A DNA stretch of 48,851 nt, taken from assembly GCA_007126095.1 (NCBI GenBank), contig SLBZ01000135.1, positions 1-48,851 of the forward strand, given 5' to 3'. This stretch comes from Aquisalimonas sp. GTDB taxonomy: Bacteria > Pseudomonadota > Gammaproteobacteria > Nitrococcales > Aquisalimonadaceae. The notes under the pieces were generated by a model. The model ran no database searches. It was not told where the DNA came from and was given only the letters and a program-made list of their open reading frames with translations. Below are positions 35,371 through 42,388 of this stretch, piece by piece. Made by a program: the position numbers and the translations under genes. Each line of letters opens with the position of its first letter. Position 1 is the first letter of the stretch.

Positions 35371-36483
35371 TTAGAGGCACTCTTCCAGTTCTTCCAGGGA
35401 CGGCAGGTTGTCCATGGTGCGGCTCATGTTGAACGGCGCGGACAGGTCCCTCCAGACGGCGTAGTCCTTCAGGTAGCTCACCTGAGAGTGGTACACCTTG
35501 GCGTGGCGCGGGTTCTCGCAGGCACCGCGGATGATGACCTGGTTGGTGATGTCCTGCACTTCCTCCAGTTCTTCCATGGGCATCTGGCTGATCTCGACGC
35601 CCGCATCCAGGAAGTTATTGGTGCCTTCGACGGAGCCGTGCTCGGACCAGGCCAGAGACCAGGCCATGGTGGACTCGGCGGCAACCTTCAGCTTCTCCTG
35701 TGTGGTCTCGGACAGGGCGTCCCAGGAGTCCTTGTTGATCATGACGCCGAAGACGCTGGCCGACTGGTGCCAGCCGGGGGTGGCCCAGTAGTCGACGATC
35801 TCGCCGAAGCCGACCTTCCAGTCCACACCCGGGATGGAGAACTCGGCGCCGTCCACCACGCCGCGTTCCACGGCCTGGTAGATCTCGTCACCGGCCAGTT
35901 CCACCTGGGAGCCGCCCAGTTCTTCCAGCACACGGCCCTGGTCACGCCCGGCAAGCCGCAGACGCATGCCGTCGAGGTCGCTGATGGACTCGATCTTGGT
36001 GCGACCCATGAAGCCGGATTCGTTGTTGGTGACGGCGTACGGGAGGTACACCATGTTGTACTCGCCGTAGATCTCCTGGTAGATGTCCCAGCCGCCCCAC
36101 TTGAAGATCCAGTTCAGGTAATCCACGGCATTGAACATCATGGTGTGGGTGGCGAGCGGGGAGAACGCAGAGTCGGTGCCCGCCCAGTAGCCGGGCCAGT
36201 CGCCGGATGCGTCGATGCTGCCGGTCTCGGTGGCATCGAATACTTCGCCGGCCGACATCAGGCTGCCGCCGGAGCGGAAATCGATTTCCAGCTCATCGCC
36301 CGCGATTCGGTTGACGGTCTCGGCCCAGCGCTGGTCGATCTTGATCAGATCGATGGAGTCGGACCAGGTCGTGGTCATTGTCCACTGCGCCGGGCTGTCG
36401 GCGTGGGCAGTGGTGGCCATGCTGCCAAGGGCAAGGCCGGCGGTGGTGAGGCCTGCAACGGCCAGTCGGGTCACAGCTTTCAT
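35371..36483 (-). CDS. TRAP transporter periplasmic substrate-binding protein (DctP type)
   Basis: Periplasmic receptor of the TRAP system. From ATG 36483 the product is 370 residues with a Sec signal peptide: basic start, hydrophobic core and AHA cleavage site after about residue 28. The mature part begins with a WTMTTTWSDSIDLI segment. The conserved LRLAGRDQGRVLEELGG and DEIYQAVERGVVDGAEF blocks (about 190-230) include the arginine that binds carboxylates in DctP proteins. AGGAGG precedes the start. The gene is first after the sigma-54 promoter, so its carboxylate ligand is probably the inducer's metabolite, likely 3-hydroxybutyrate or acetoacetate. Confidence 0.9.
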   Translation of the reverse strand: MKAVTRLAVAGLTTAGLALGSMATTAHADSPAQWTMTTTWSDSIDLIKIDQRWAETVNRIAGDELEIDFRSGGSLMSAGEVFDATETGSIDASGDWPGYWAGTDSAFSPLATHTMMFNAVDYLNWIFKWGGWDIYQEIYGEYNMVYLPYAVTNNESGFMGRTKIESISDLDGMRLRLAGRDQGRVLEELGGSQVELAGDEIYQAVERGVVDGAEFSIPGVDWKVGFGEIVDYWATPGWHQSASVFGVMINKDSWDALSETTQEKLKVAAESTMAWSLAWSEHGSVEGTNNFLDAGVEISQMPMEELEEVQDITNQVIIRGACENPRHAKVYHSQVSYLKDYAVWRDLSAPFNMSRTMDNLPSLEELEECL

Positions 36484-36629
36484 GGTATCTCCTCCTGGGG
36501 TTTTCGTTCTGGCGAGACGCGCTCGCGGGGCGGCTCCGTGAGACGGCCCGGTGTCTGTCGCACCCTCGCCGTGACGCATCAATGTCGCCCGATGGTTCAT
36601 GCTTTTCGGGGCAACACGCTGTTATCAAA

Positions 36630-36644
36630 GCACCAAGCGTGCCA
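36630..36644 (-). promoter_or_regulatory. Sigma-54 (-24/-12) promoter of the dctPQM-bdhA-aacS operon
   Basis: On the - strand the sequence reads TGGCACG-CTTG-GTGC, against the consensus TGGCACG-N4-TTGC, a single mismatch. The invariant GG and GC doublets are exactly spaced. The implied start near 36618 leaves a leader of about 135 bases to dctP. An enhancer-binding protein gene lies directly upstream. Confidence 0.85.
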
Positions 36645-36731
36645 ACTCGGGCGGGTCTGGCATAACGTATTGTCCTGGATGGAAAAGGCGAAGCGTTGGG
36701 CAGTTTCCGTGAGGGGGGGGGTGGGCTGGTG

Positions 36732-36749
36732 TGTCTGGTTAATAGGACA
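36732..36749. promoter_or_regulatory. Enhancer site 1 for the sigma-54 activator
   Basis: The 18-base palindrome TGTCTGGTTAATAGGACA has the TGTC-N10-GACA layout shared with two other sites. Its centre is about 120 bases upstream of the predicted start. An isolated left half-site TGTCCTG lies at 36671-36677, nearer the promoter. Confidence 0.65.
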
Positions 36750-36774
36750 GTTTTTGGTGCAGGGTGGCTTGATG

Positions 36775-36792
36775 TGTCCTGAAATAGAGACA
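36775..36792. promoter_or_regulatory. Enhancer site 2 for the sigma-54 activator
   Basis: TGTCCTGAAATAGAGACA is the second TGTC-N10-GACA palindrome, 43 bases centre-to-centre from site 1, about four helical turns. A wider perfect pairing of ATGTGTC (36772-36778) with GACACAT (36789-36795) surrounds it. Confidence 0.7.
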
Positions 36793-36794
36793 CA

Positions 36795-36812
36795 TGTCCT
36801 GATGTCAGGACA
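36795..36812. promoter_or_regulatory. Enhancer site 3, overlapping the activator stop codon
   Basis: TGTCCTGATGTCAGGACA is a perfect palindrome with 8-base arms, 20 bases centre-to-centre from site 2 (about two helical turns). It covers the last codons and the stop (36805-36807) of the activator gene, so coding sequence and binding site share bases. Confidence 0.75.
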
Positions 36813-38217
36813 GTCGCGACAGCTTCTCGTACAGAACGGAGCGGGAAATACCCAGCAGGCGCGCAGCTCGGCTGCGATTGCCGTCCGTGGCGCGCAGGGC
36901 GGACTCGATGGCGGCCTGCTCGGCATCCGCCACCGTCTCGGCCAATGGGCGCACCGACGTCGAGCCAGTTGCCGCCGTTGAGCCGGCAGCCCGGCTGACC
37001 GGGAGCACCGCATGAATCTCGTGCGCCGACAGGGCGCCCTCGCCTTCATTCATGGTCAGGGCCTGCTCAAGCGTATTGCGCAACTCACGGATGTTTCCGG
37101 GCCAGTGATAGCGCTCCAGTACTGCCAGTGCATCGCTGGTGAGTTCGGCGTGGAGCTCGCCGCCCAGGGCGATGTCCTCCAGCAGGGCTTCGCAAAGAAT
37201 CCCCAGGTCCTGCAGCCGCTCACGCAACGGTGGCACGCGGATCTCAAGCACGTTGAGCCGGTAGTAGAGATCCGACCGGAAGGTGCCGTCGGTCAGCATA
37301 GCGCCGATATCGCGGCTGGTGGCGGCGATCACGCGGACGTCCACCTGCTGCACCTGGTTGGATCCCAGCGGCTCCACCTGCTGCTCTTCCAGCACCCGCA
37401 GCAGCTTGGCCTGCAGCGCCAGCGGCATGTCCCCGATCTCGTCCAGGAACAGGGTGCCGCCATGGGCCAGCTGAAACTTGCCTTCCCGCGTTCGCTGTCC
37501 GGCGCCGGTGTAGGCGCCCGGGGCGACCCCGAAGAACTCTGACTCCAGAAGATTCTCCGGTACTGCCGCCAGGTTGACGCCCACGAACGGACGATCTGCC
37601 CGCGCCGAGGCGCTGTGGATGGCCTGGGCGAGGATCTCCTTGCCCGTGCCGGTCTCGCCGAGCAGCAATGTGGGGATGTCGCGTCCTGCCGCCAGCCGGG
37701 CGCGGCGTTTCACGTCCAGGGCCGCCGGGCTCGCGCCGACGAAGTCCGACAGGCTGTAGCGCGCTGTCCGGCGCGCCAGGGCTCGCCGCGCAGCGGCCAG
37801 ATCATCCTGCAGGCGACGGTACTTGGACATCAGCGGTGCCAGGGGCTGAAGGTCGTCATAGACCACGAATGCGAGCGCGCCGACCACGATACCGTCTTCT
37901 TCCACCGGCAGCCGCGACACCACGAGCTGCTGGTCCCGGAACTCCATGATGTCCAGTAGCCGTGGTTGTCCGGTACGTACGGTTTCCGGCATACGTGTGG
38001 CGGGGATGACTTCCCGGATCGGTCGGCCCACGAGGCGTTCGGGCGCATCGCCGATCAGGCTGGCGTAACTTGAATTGATCCAGGTGATGCGGGCGTCGCG
38101 GTCCACGGCGATGGCACCAGCGGTTGCCTCCTCAAGAAGCGGCAGCAGGGTTGTGAGGAGGTGGCGCGGAATACCCATGAAGGGCCCACGGGAATCGCCG
38201 GTGCTTCTGGTCGTCAT
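36805..38217 (-). CDS. Sigma-54-dependent enhancer-binding regulator with PAS sensor (HbcR-like)
   Basis: Transcription activator of 470 residues. A PAS-like domain occupies about 25-130, followed by an AAA+ domain with Walker A GETGTGKE (about 187-194), the sigma-54 contact loop GAYTGA (about 234-239, a natural variant of GAFTGA), Walker B LFLDEIGD and the R-finger region. A Fis-type helix-turn-helix ends the protein (ATDGNRSRAARLLGISRSVL). There is no receiver domain, so the PAS domain probably senses a ligand. Together with the neighbouring bdhA and aacS genes it resembles Pseudomonas HbcR, which controls 3-hydroxybutyrate use; this assignment is inferred. ATG 38217 overlaps the stop of a small upstream gene. 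Confidence 0.9.
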   Translation of the reverse strand: MTTRSTGDSRGPFMGIPRHLLTTLLPLLEEATAGAIAVDRDARITWINSSYASLIGDAPERLVGRPIREVIPATRMPETVRTGQPRLLDIMEFRDQQLVVSRLPVEEDGIVVGALAFVVYDDLQPLAPLMSKYRRLQDDLAAARRALARRTARYSLSDFVGASPAALDVKRRARLAAGRDIPTLLLGETGTGKEILAQAIHSASARADRPFVGVNLAAVPENLLESEFFGVAPGAYTGAGQRTREGKFQLAHGGTLFLDEIGDMPLALQAKLLRVLEEQQVEPLGSNQVQQVDVRVIAATSRDIGAMLTDGTFRSDLYYRLNVLEIRVPPLRERLQDLGILCEALLEDIALGGELHAELTSDALAVLERYHWPGNIRELRNTLEQALTMNEGEGALSAHEIHAVLPVSRAAGSTAATGSTSVRPLAETVADAEQAAIESALRATDGNRSRAARLLGISRSVLYEKLSRLS

Positions 38218-38438
38218 GGGGTCTCCCGGTGATCTTCGGTGGCGAAGATGTCGCCGCCGTCTTCGTCGAGCGGGCGGATAAACGCCTCGTAGAGTGTGGT
38301 GGGCCGGCGCGCGACCCTGACGGCGCGCAGGCGGCGTTCCATGGGGGCGCGGCCGACCACGATCGGTGGCGCTTGCCGGGCGTGGACGGCTCCCGTCGGG
38401 CCCCGCTGCAGGGTCGACTGCCGTTCGTCTGCTCCCAT
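38214..38438 (-). CDS. Small unrecognised protein coupled to the sigma-54 regulator
   Basis: A 74-residue protein that I do not recognise. ATG 38438 follows GAAGG at a seven-base spacing, codons use G or C in the third position almost throughout, and the TGA overlaps the regulator's ATG (ATGA), so the two are probably translated together. A sigma-70 promoter fits just upstream. The N-terminal half is basic and Arg-rich, and the C-terminal third (PTTLYEAFIRPLDEDGGDIFATED) is acidic, with no membrane segment. It may assist or modulate the regulator, but no function can be assigned. Confidence 0.55.
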   Translation of the reverse strand: MGADERQSTLQRGPTGAVHARQAPPIVVGRAPMERRLRAVRVARRPTTLYEAFIRPLDEDGGDIFATEDHRETP

Positions 38439-38468
38439 GCGTCGGCCTTCGTCCGGTTTCAGGGCACC

Positions 38469-38497
38469 AGCATAGCGAAGCCGGGCCGGCGCATGAA
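38469..38497 (-). promoter_or_regulatory. Possible promoter of the small gene and the sigma-54 regulator
   Basis: On the - strand, TTCATG (38497-38492) and TATGCT (38474-38469) are 17 bases apart, giving a start about 24 bases before ATG 38438. Each hexamer is a moderate match. Confidence 0.45.
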
Positions 38498-38526
38498 CCG
38501 TCGCCACGCGCGCTGTCGGTGTTTCC

Positions 38527-40011
38527 TTAACGGAATGCCACCTCGGCGAAGCTGCGCAGTTTGCGCGAGTGCAGGCGTTCCCGGTCGTAGTGCTTGAGGT
38601 TCTCAAGCGCCATCAGGCCCATCTCAAGGTGCTGGTCCACCCGCTGGCGGTAGAGCTCGCTCGCCATGCGCGCGAGCTTGATCTCGCCGTGCATGGGCTT
38701 GTCCGACACGCACAGCAGCGTGCCGTAGGGCACCCGGAAGCGGAAGCCGTTGGCGGCGATGGTGGCCGACTCCATGTCCAGCGCCACCGCGCGCGACTGT
38801 GACATGCGCTTGAGCGTGGTGGCGTGATCGCCCAGTTCCCAGTTGCGGTTGTCCACGCTGGCCACCGTCCCGGTGCGGATCACGCGCTTGAGCTCGAAGC
38901 CGTCAAGGCCGGTGACCTGGCGGGCCGCGTCCTCCAGCGCCACCTGCATCTCCGCCAGTGCGGGCACCGGCACCCACAGGGGCAGCTCTTCGTCCAGCAC
39001 GTGATCGGCGCGGATGTAGCCGTGGGCGAGTACGTAGTCGCCGAGCTTCTGCGTGTTCCGCAGGCCGGCGCAGTGGCCGAGCATCAGCCAGGCGCTGGGC
39101 CGCATCACCGCCACGTGGTCGGTGATGTTGCGCGCGTTGGACGGGCCGGCGCCGATATTGATCATGGTGACCCCGGAGCCGTCCGCCGCGACGCGATGGA
39201 ATGCCGGCATCTGGAATGCCCGCTCCGGCGGTTCGCCGCTCGGCTGGTTTTCCCCGCGGCGCGTGATGCGGTTGCCCGGCTCCACGAACGCGTCGAAGTC
39301 GGCGGTGCCGGCGGCGAGCTGCTCGCGGCAGTGCCGGGCGAAGGCGTCGGTGTAGAACGGGTAGTTGGTGAAGATGACGAAGTTCTGGAAGTGGCACGGA
39401 TCGGTGCCAGTGTAGTGGTCCAGTCGGTGCAGAGAGTAGTCCACCCGCGCCGCGCGGAACAGCGCCAGCGGCTGCGCCCCTCCCGCCTCGACGCTGTGGG
39501 TGCCGTTGACGATGGCGTCGTCCATGGCCGCCAGGTCTGGCGTGTCGAACAGGTCGCGCAGGGGGCGGTCCGGCAGACCGTCGGCGAATCCACCCTGGAC
39601 GTTGATATCCCGCGGATAGGCGAAATGCAGCGGGATCGGCTCCGCAGACTCGCCCACTTCCAGTGGCTCGCCGTGGTGCTGCAGCAGCAGGGCGCACTGT
39701 TCGATCAGGTAATCGCGGAAGAGATCCGGCCGCGTGACGGTTGTCTCGAACACGCCCGGGCCGGCGACGAACCCGTAGGACGAGCGGGAGTCCACCCGGG
39801 CATGGGTTGCGGTGGCGATGCGCACCCGCGGGTAGTACGCCCGAACCCGCCCCGGGACAGGGTCACCCTGAGCGCAGCTCTGGAACCAGTCGCGGAGGAA
39901 TGCGGTGTTGCGGTCGTAGATCTCCTGCAGGTATTCCACGGTTGCCACCGGATCGGTGAAGCTGCGCGTGGCGGCTGCCGGTGGCGTCAGAACGTCGCTG
40001 TGTATGGCCAT
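38527..40011 (-). CDS. amn: AMP nucleosidase
   Basis: Cytoplasmic hydrolase that splits AMP into adenine and ribose 5-phosphate, regulating adenylate pools. The 494 residues match Amn length. The N-terminal Amn-specific domain (about 1-190) precedes a nucleoside-phosphorylase fold with TMINIGAGPSNARNITDHVAVMRPSAW spread over about 300-327 and the AVALDMESATIAANGFRFRVP region near 430-450 holding the catalytic Asp/Glu set. ATG 40011 has GGGAG six bases upstream; a longer open frame has no similarity. It diverges from the GNAT-like gene. Confidence 0.94.
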   Translation of the reverse strand: MAIHSDVLTPPAAATRSFTDPVATVEYLQEIYDRNTAFLRDWFQSCAQGDPVPGRVRAYYPRVRIATATHARVDSRSSYGFVAGPGVFETTVTRPDLFRDYLIEQCALLLQHHGEPLEVGESAEPIPLHFAYPRDINVQGGFADGLPDRPLRDLFDTPDLAAMDDAIVNGTHSVEAGGAQPLALFRAARVDYSLHRLDHYTGTDPCHFQNFVIFTNYPFYTDAFARHCREQLAAGTADFDAFVEPGNRITRRGENQPSGEPPERAFQMPAFHRVAADGSGVTMINIGAGPSNARNITDHVAVMRPSAWLMLGHCAGLRNTQKLGDYVLAHGYIRADHVLDEELPLWVPVPALAEMQVALEDAARQVTGLDGFELKRVIRTGTVASVDNRNWELGDHATTLKRMSQSRAVALDMESATIAANGFRFRVPYGTLLCVSDKPMHGEIKLARMASELYRQRVDQHLEMGLMALENLKHYDRERLHSRKLRSFAEVAFR

Positions 40012-40101
40012 GGTTCGCTCCCTGAGTGGTCTGTCGTTCCAGCATAACCAACCTGCGTGCACATGCGCCCCGGGGTGTGTTGGAATCGCTTTCTACACGG
40101 G

Positions 40102-40716
40102 ATGACGGGAATGCCGGCAATGGGTGACCTTCGCTTCGAACGACTCTATGGCGCCGGTCTGGGCCGGCGGCTTGACGACATTGCGCGGTTGCGCATGACT
40201 GTCTTCCGCGAATGGCCCTATCTCTACGAGGGCGATGAGGAGTATGAACGCCGATTCCTGCAGATTTATGTCGACTCGCCGCGCTCGTTCGCGCTAACCG
40301 TGCTGGACGGCGATGCCGTGGTCGGGGTGACTACGGCCATGCCGCTCACGGACGAGGAGCAGGAGATTCAGCAGCCGTTCGTCGACGCGGGGATCGACGT
40401 GCAGCGCGTATTCTATTTCGCCGAGTCGGTGCTCCTTCCCGAGTACCGCGGTCACGGCCTTTACCGGCAGTTTTTTCGGGAACGCGAGGCCCTCGCCGGC
40501 TCCTTCGGCGATTACGACCGTGTCGCGTTCTGCGCCGTGCAGCGCCCGGACGACCACCCCATGAAGCCCGCCAACCATCAGCCGCTGGACCCGGTGTGGC
40601 GGCACTTCGGTTATCAGCCCCGGCCGGAGTTGGTGGCCTACTTCCCCTGGCCCGACATCGGCGAACGGGAAGAGACGCAGAAGCCGCTCCAGTTCTGGCT
40701 CAAGCCGCTGGGCTGA
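40102..40716 (+). CDS. GNAT-family acetyltransferase-like protein
   Basis: A 204-residue protein with a GNAT fold: RLRMTVFREWPYLYEGDEEY near the N-terminus, a central strand with VVGVTTAMPL, and the acetyl-CoA loop region ESVLLPEYRGHGLYRQFFREREALA (about 115-139), where YRGHGLY is the pyrophosphate-binding R.xG.G/A type motif. The substrate is unknown. The start is uncertain: in-frame ATGs at 40102, 40111 and 40120 are all possible, none with a strong Shine-Dalgarno. It converges with the GST gene over nine bases. Confidence 0.75.
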   Translation: MTGMPAMGDLRFERLYGAGLGRRLDDIARLRMTVFREWPYLYEGDEEYERRFLQIYVDSPRSFALTVLDGDAVVGVTTAMPLTDEEQEIQQPFVDAGIDVQRVFYFAESVLLPEYRGHGLYRQFFREREALAGSFGDYDRVAFCAVQRPDDHPMKPANHQPLDPVWRHFGYQPRPELVAYFPWPDIGEREETQKPLQFWLKPLG

Positions 40717-40725
40717 GCGACCGCT

Positions 40726-41352
40726 CTACTGTAGTGGTGGCCGGTGGATGTGGCTCGTGAACGCCGCTCGGGTCTGGTAGCGTTCGTGGAGAGCGGCGAG
40801 CAGTGGCTGGGTCGTGGCCGCATCGCCGTTGAGCGTCAGCCAGCGATGGATGAACGCCCCGAGGGCGACGTCAGCGATTGTAATCCGGTCTCCCACCAGA
40901 AACGCGCCGGGCCGCAGGGATTGCTCGAGAATCGAGAAGTTCTGGTGCGTCTGTCGCCTCGCGGTCTCGATCGTGTTCGCGTCCCGATCCGCTTCCGGTG
41001 TGCGCACCAGGCCGATGAAGTAGGGCAGCATCTGCGGCCACAGCGTGCTGACCTGCCAGTCCATCCATTGATCGATGTATGCCGACTCCGTTGGTGAACG
41101 GCCGTAGCATTCCGCTTCGGGATACAGACGGGCCAGGTAGCGGAGTATCGCATTGGATTCCCAGAGCGTAAGCGCCCCGTGCTCAATGACCGGCACGAGA
41201 CCGTTCGGGTTGCGTGCGACCAGCGCGTCGTGCCGTGCGGCATTCTCCTGGCCGCCCGCCGGCTCGTGGTGCCAGGCCATGCCGAGCTCTTCGGCAAGCC
41301 AGAGCACCTTCTGAACGTTGGCCGAGTTGCGGCGTCCCCAGATGGTCAGCAT
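40726..41352 (-). CDS. Glutathione S-transferase family protein
   Basis: A 208-residue GST-fold protein. The N-terminal thioredoxin-like domain (about 1-80) contains WGRRNSANVQKVLWLAEELG, with the Ser-Asn of the active-site region, NPNGLVPVIE carrying the cis-Pro, and LWESNAILRYLARLY, the glutathione-binding E-S pair. The helical C-terminal domain includes FLVGDRITIADVALGAFIHRW. It is nine bases after the SDR gene on the same strand, so the two probably form an operon. Substrate is unknown; conjugation or isomerisation are both possible. Confidence 0.88.
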   Translation of the reverse strand: MLTIWGRRNSANVQKVLWLAEELGMAWHHEPAGGQENAARHDALVARNPNGLVPVIEHGALTLWESNAILRYLARLYPEAECYGRSPTESAYIDQWMDWQVSTLWPQMLPYFIGLVRTPEADRDANTIETARRQTHQNFSILEQSLRPGAFLVGDRITIADVALGAFIHRWLTLNGDAATTQPLLAALHERYQTRAAFTSHIHRPPLQ

Positions 41353-41361
41353 GTGAAACGC

Positions 41362-42165
41362 CTAGTGGATCTTGCAGGTCAGGCCGCCATCGACCACCAG
41401 ATTCTGGCCAGTGATGTACTTGGCTTCGTCCGAGGCCAGGAAGACCATGGCGTGGGCCACATCCCACGCATCACCCATGCGGCCGGTGGGGCACTGGGCG
41501 TTTCGTTTGTCCACCATCTCCTGCTGACTGCTCGCGGAGTAGCCTTCGTTGAGCCCCTGGTAAATCATTGGGGTGTCCATCAGGCCCGGCAGAATGCAGT
41601 TCGCGCGGATGCCCCGGCTGGCGTACTGCAACGCCACGCTCTGACACAGTTGCGCGACAGCGGCTTTGGTGGCGCTGTAACTCACGTAGGGTACGCCGGT
41701 GTAACGGATGCCCGCGATGGAGCCGGTGACCAGGATCACGCCCCGACCCTGACGCTCCATCACCGGCAGAACGTGCTTGCACGTCAGGAAAGGGCTGGTG
41801 AGGTTGATGTCCAGCGCCCGGTGCCAGGCGCTTTCCTCCAGCTCGACCGGGCCACCCAGCTCGACGATGCCGATATTGTTGTGCATGACGTCGACGCCGC
41901 CGTAGGTGCGTACGCATGCATTCACCATCGACTCCACGGCGGCAGAGTCCGTGGCGTCGGCCTGGTGCGCGGTCGCCTCGAGCCCCTCGTTGCGAATGAG
42001 GTCCACGGTTTCCTGGACCGCCTCTCCGTTGATATCCACCGCGAAAACTCTGGCGCCTTCCCGCGCGGCCTGCATGGCCGCCGCCTTGCCATTGCCCCAG
42101 CCGGCATCAATGGAGCCTGCGCCGATGATCATCACGACGCGATCCTTCAGGCGTTGTCCGCTCAT
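41362..42165 (-). CDS. Short-chain dehydrogenase/reductase
   Basis: A 267-residue SDR oxidoreductase. The cofactor loop is unusual: IIGAGSIDAGWGNGKAAA (about 14-31) has a longer glycine-rich turn than the common TGxxxGxG, a form known in one SDR subgroup. NNIGIVELGGPVEL (about 93-106), the Ser in VTGSIAGIRY (about 143-152) and YSATK (about 162-166) complete the active site. ATG 42165 is seven bases after GGAGGAG. It is divergent from the MalT-like regulator, which may control it. The substrate cannot be told from sequence. Confidence 0.9.
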   Translation of the reverse strand: MSGQRLKDRVVMIIGAGSIDAGWGNGKAAAMQAAREGARVFAVDINGEAVQETVDLIRNEGLEATAHQADATDSAAVESMVNACVRTYGGVDVMHNNIGIVELGGPVELEESAWHRALDINLTSPFLTCKHVLPVMERQGRGVILVTGSIAGIRYTGVPYVSYSATKAAVAQLCQSVALQYASRGIRANCILPGLMDTPMIYQGLNEGYSASSQQEMVDKRNAQCPTGRMGDAWDVAHAMVFLASDEAKYITGQNLVVDGGLTCKIH

Positions 42166-42204
42166 TGTGCATCTCCTCCGATCCTGTGCGGTTCTCATAA
42201 TTAT

Positions 42205-42221
42205 TTCGTTCACCATACGAA
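42205..42221. promoter_or_regulatory. Inverted repeat in the SDR / MalT-like divergent region
   Basis: TTCGT (42205-42209) and ACGAA (42217-42221) form an inverted repeat with a 7-base spacer next to the only AT-rich stretch of this 223-base region. It lies about 40-55 bases upstream of the SDR start and could be an operator. No convincing -10/-35 pair was found. Confidence 0.3.
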
Positions 42222-42388
42222 GGGGTCGGGGCAGGTGCACCCCCCTAAAGTGGGGAGCGACTTGCGGTTACCTTGGCGGGCCGGTTTCCGTAAACTGCGG
42301 GGATGTGACGGCTCCCCGGGACATGCCGTGACAGCGCCAGCAGCCCGGCTGGAAACGCGCCCGATCCACAGGTGACGTGTGGTTAACG

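Noticed and set aside
38439..38606. Longer N-terminal extension of the small gene upstream of the sigma-54 regulator
   Set aside because: The frame is open to 38606 but runs into the end of amn and crosses the likely promoter; the ribosome site favours ATG 38438.
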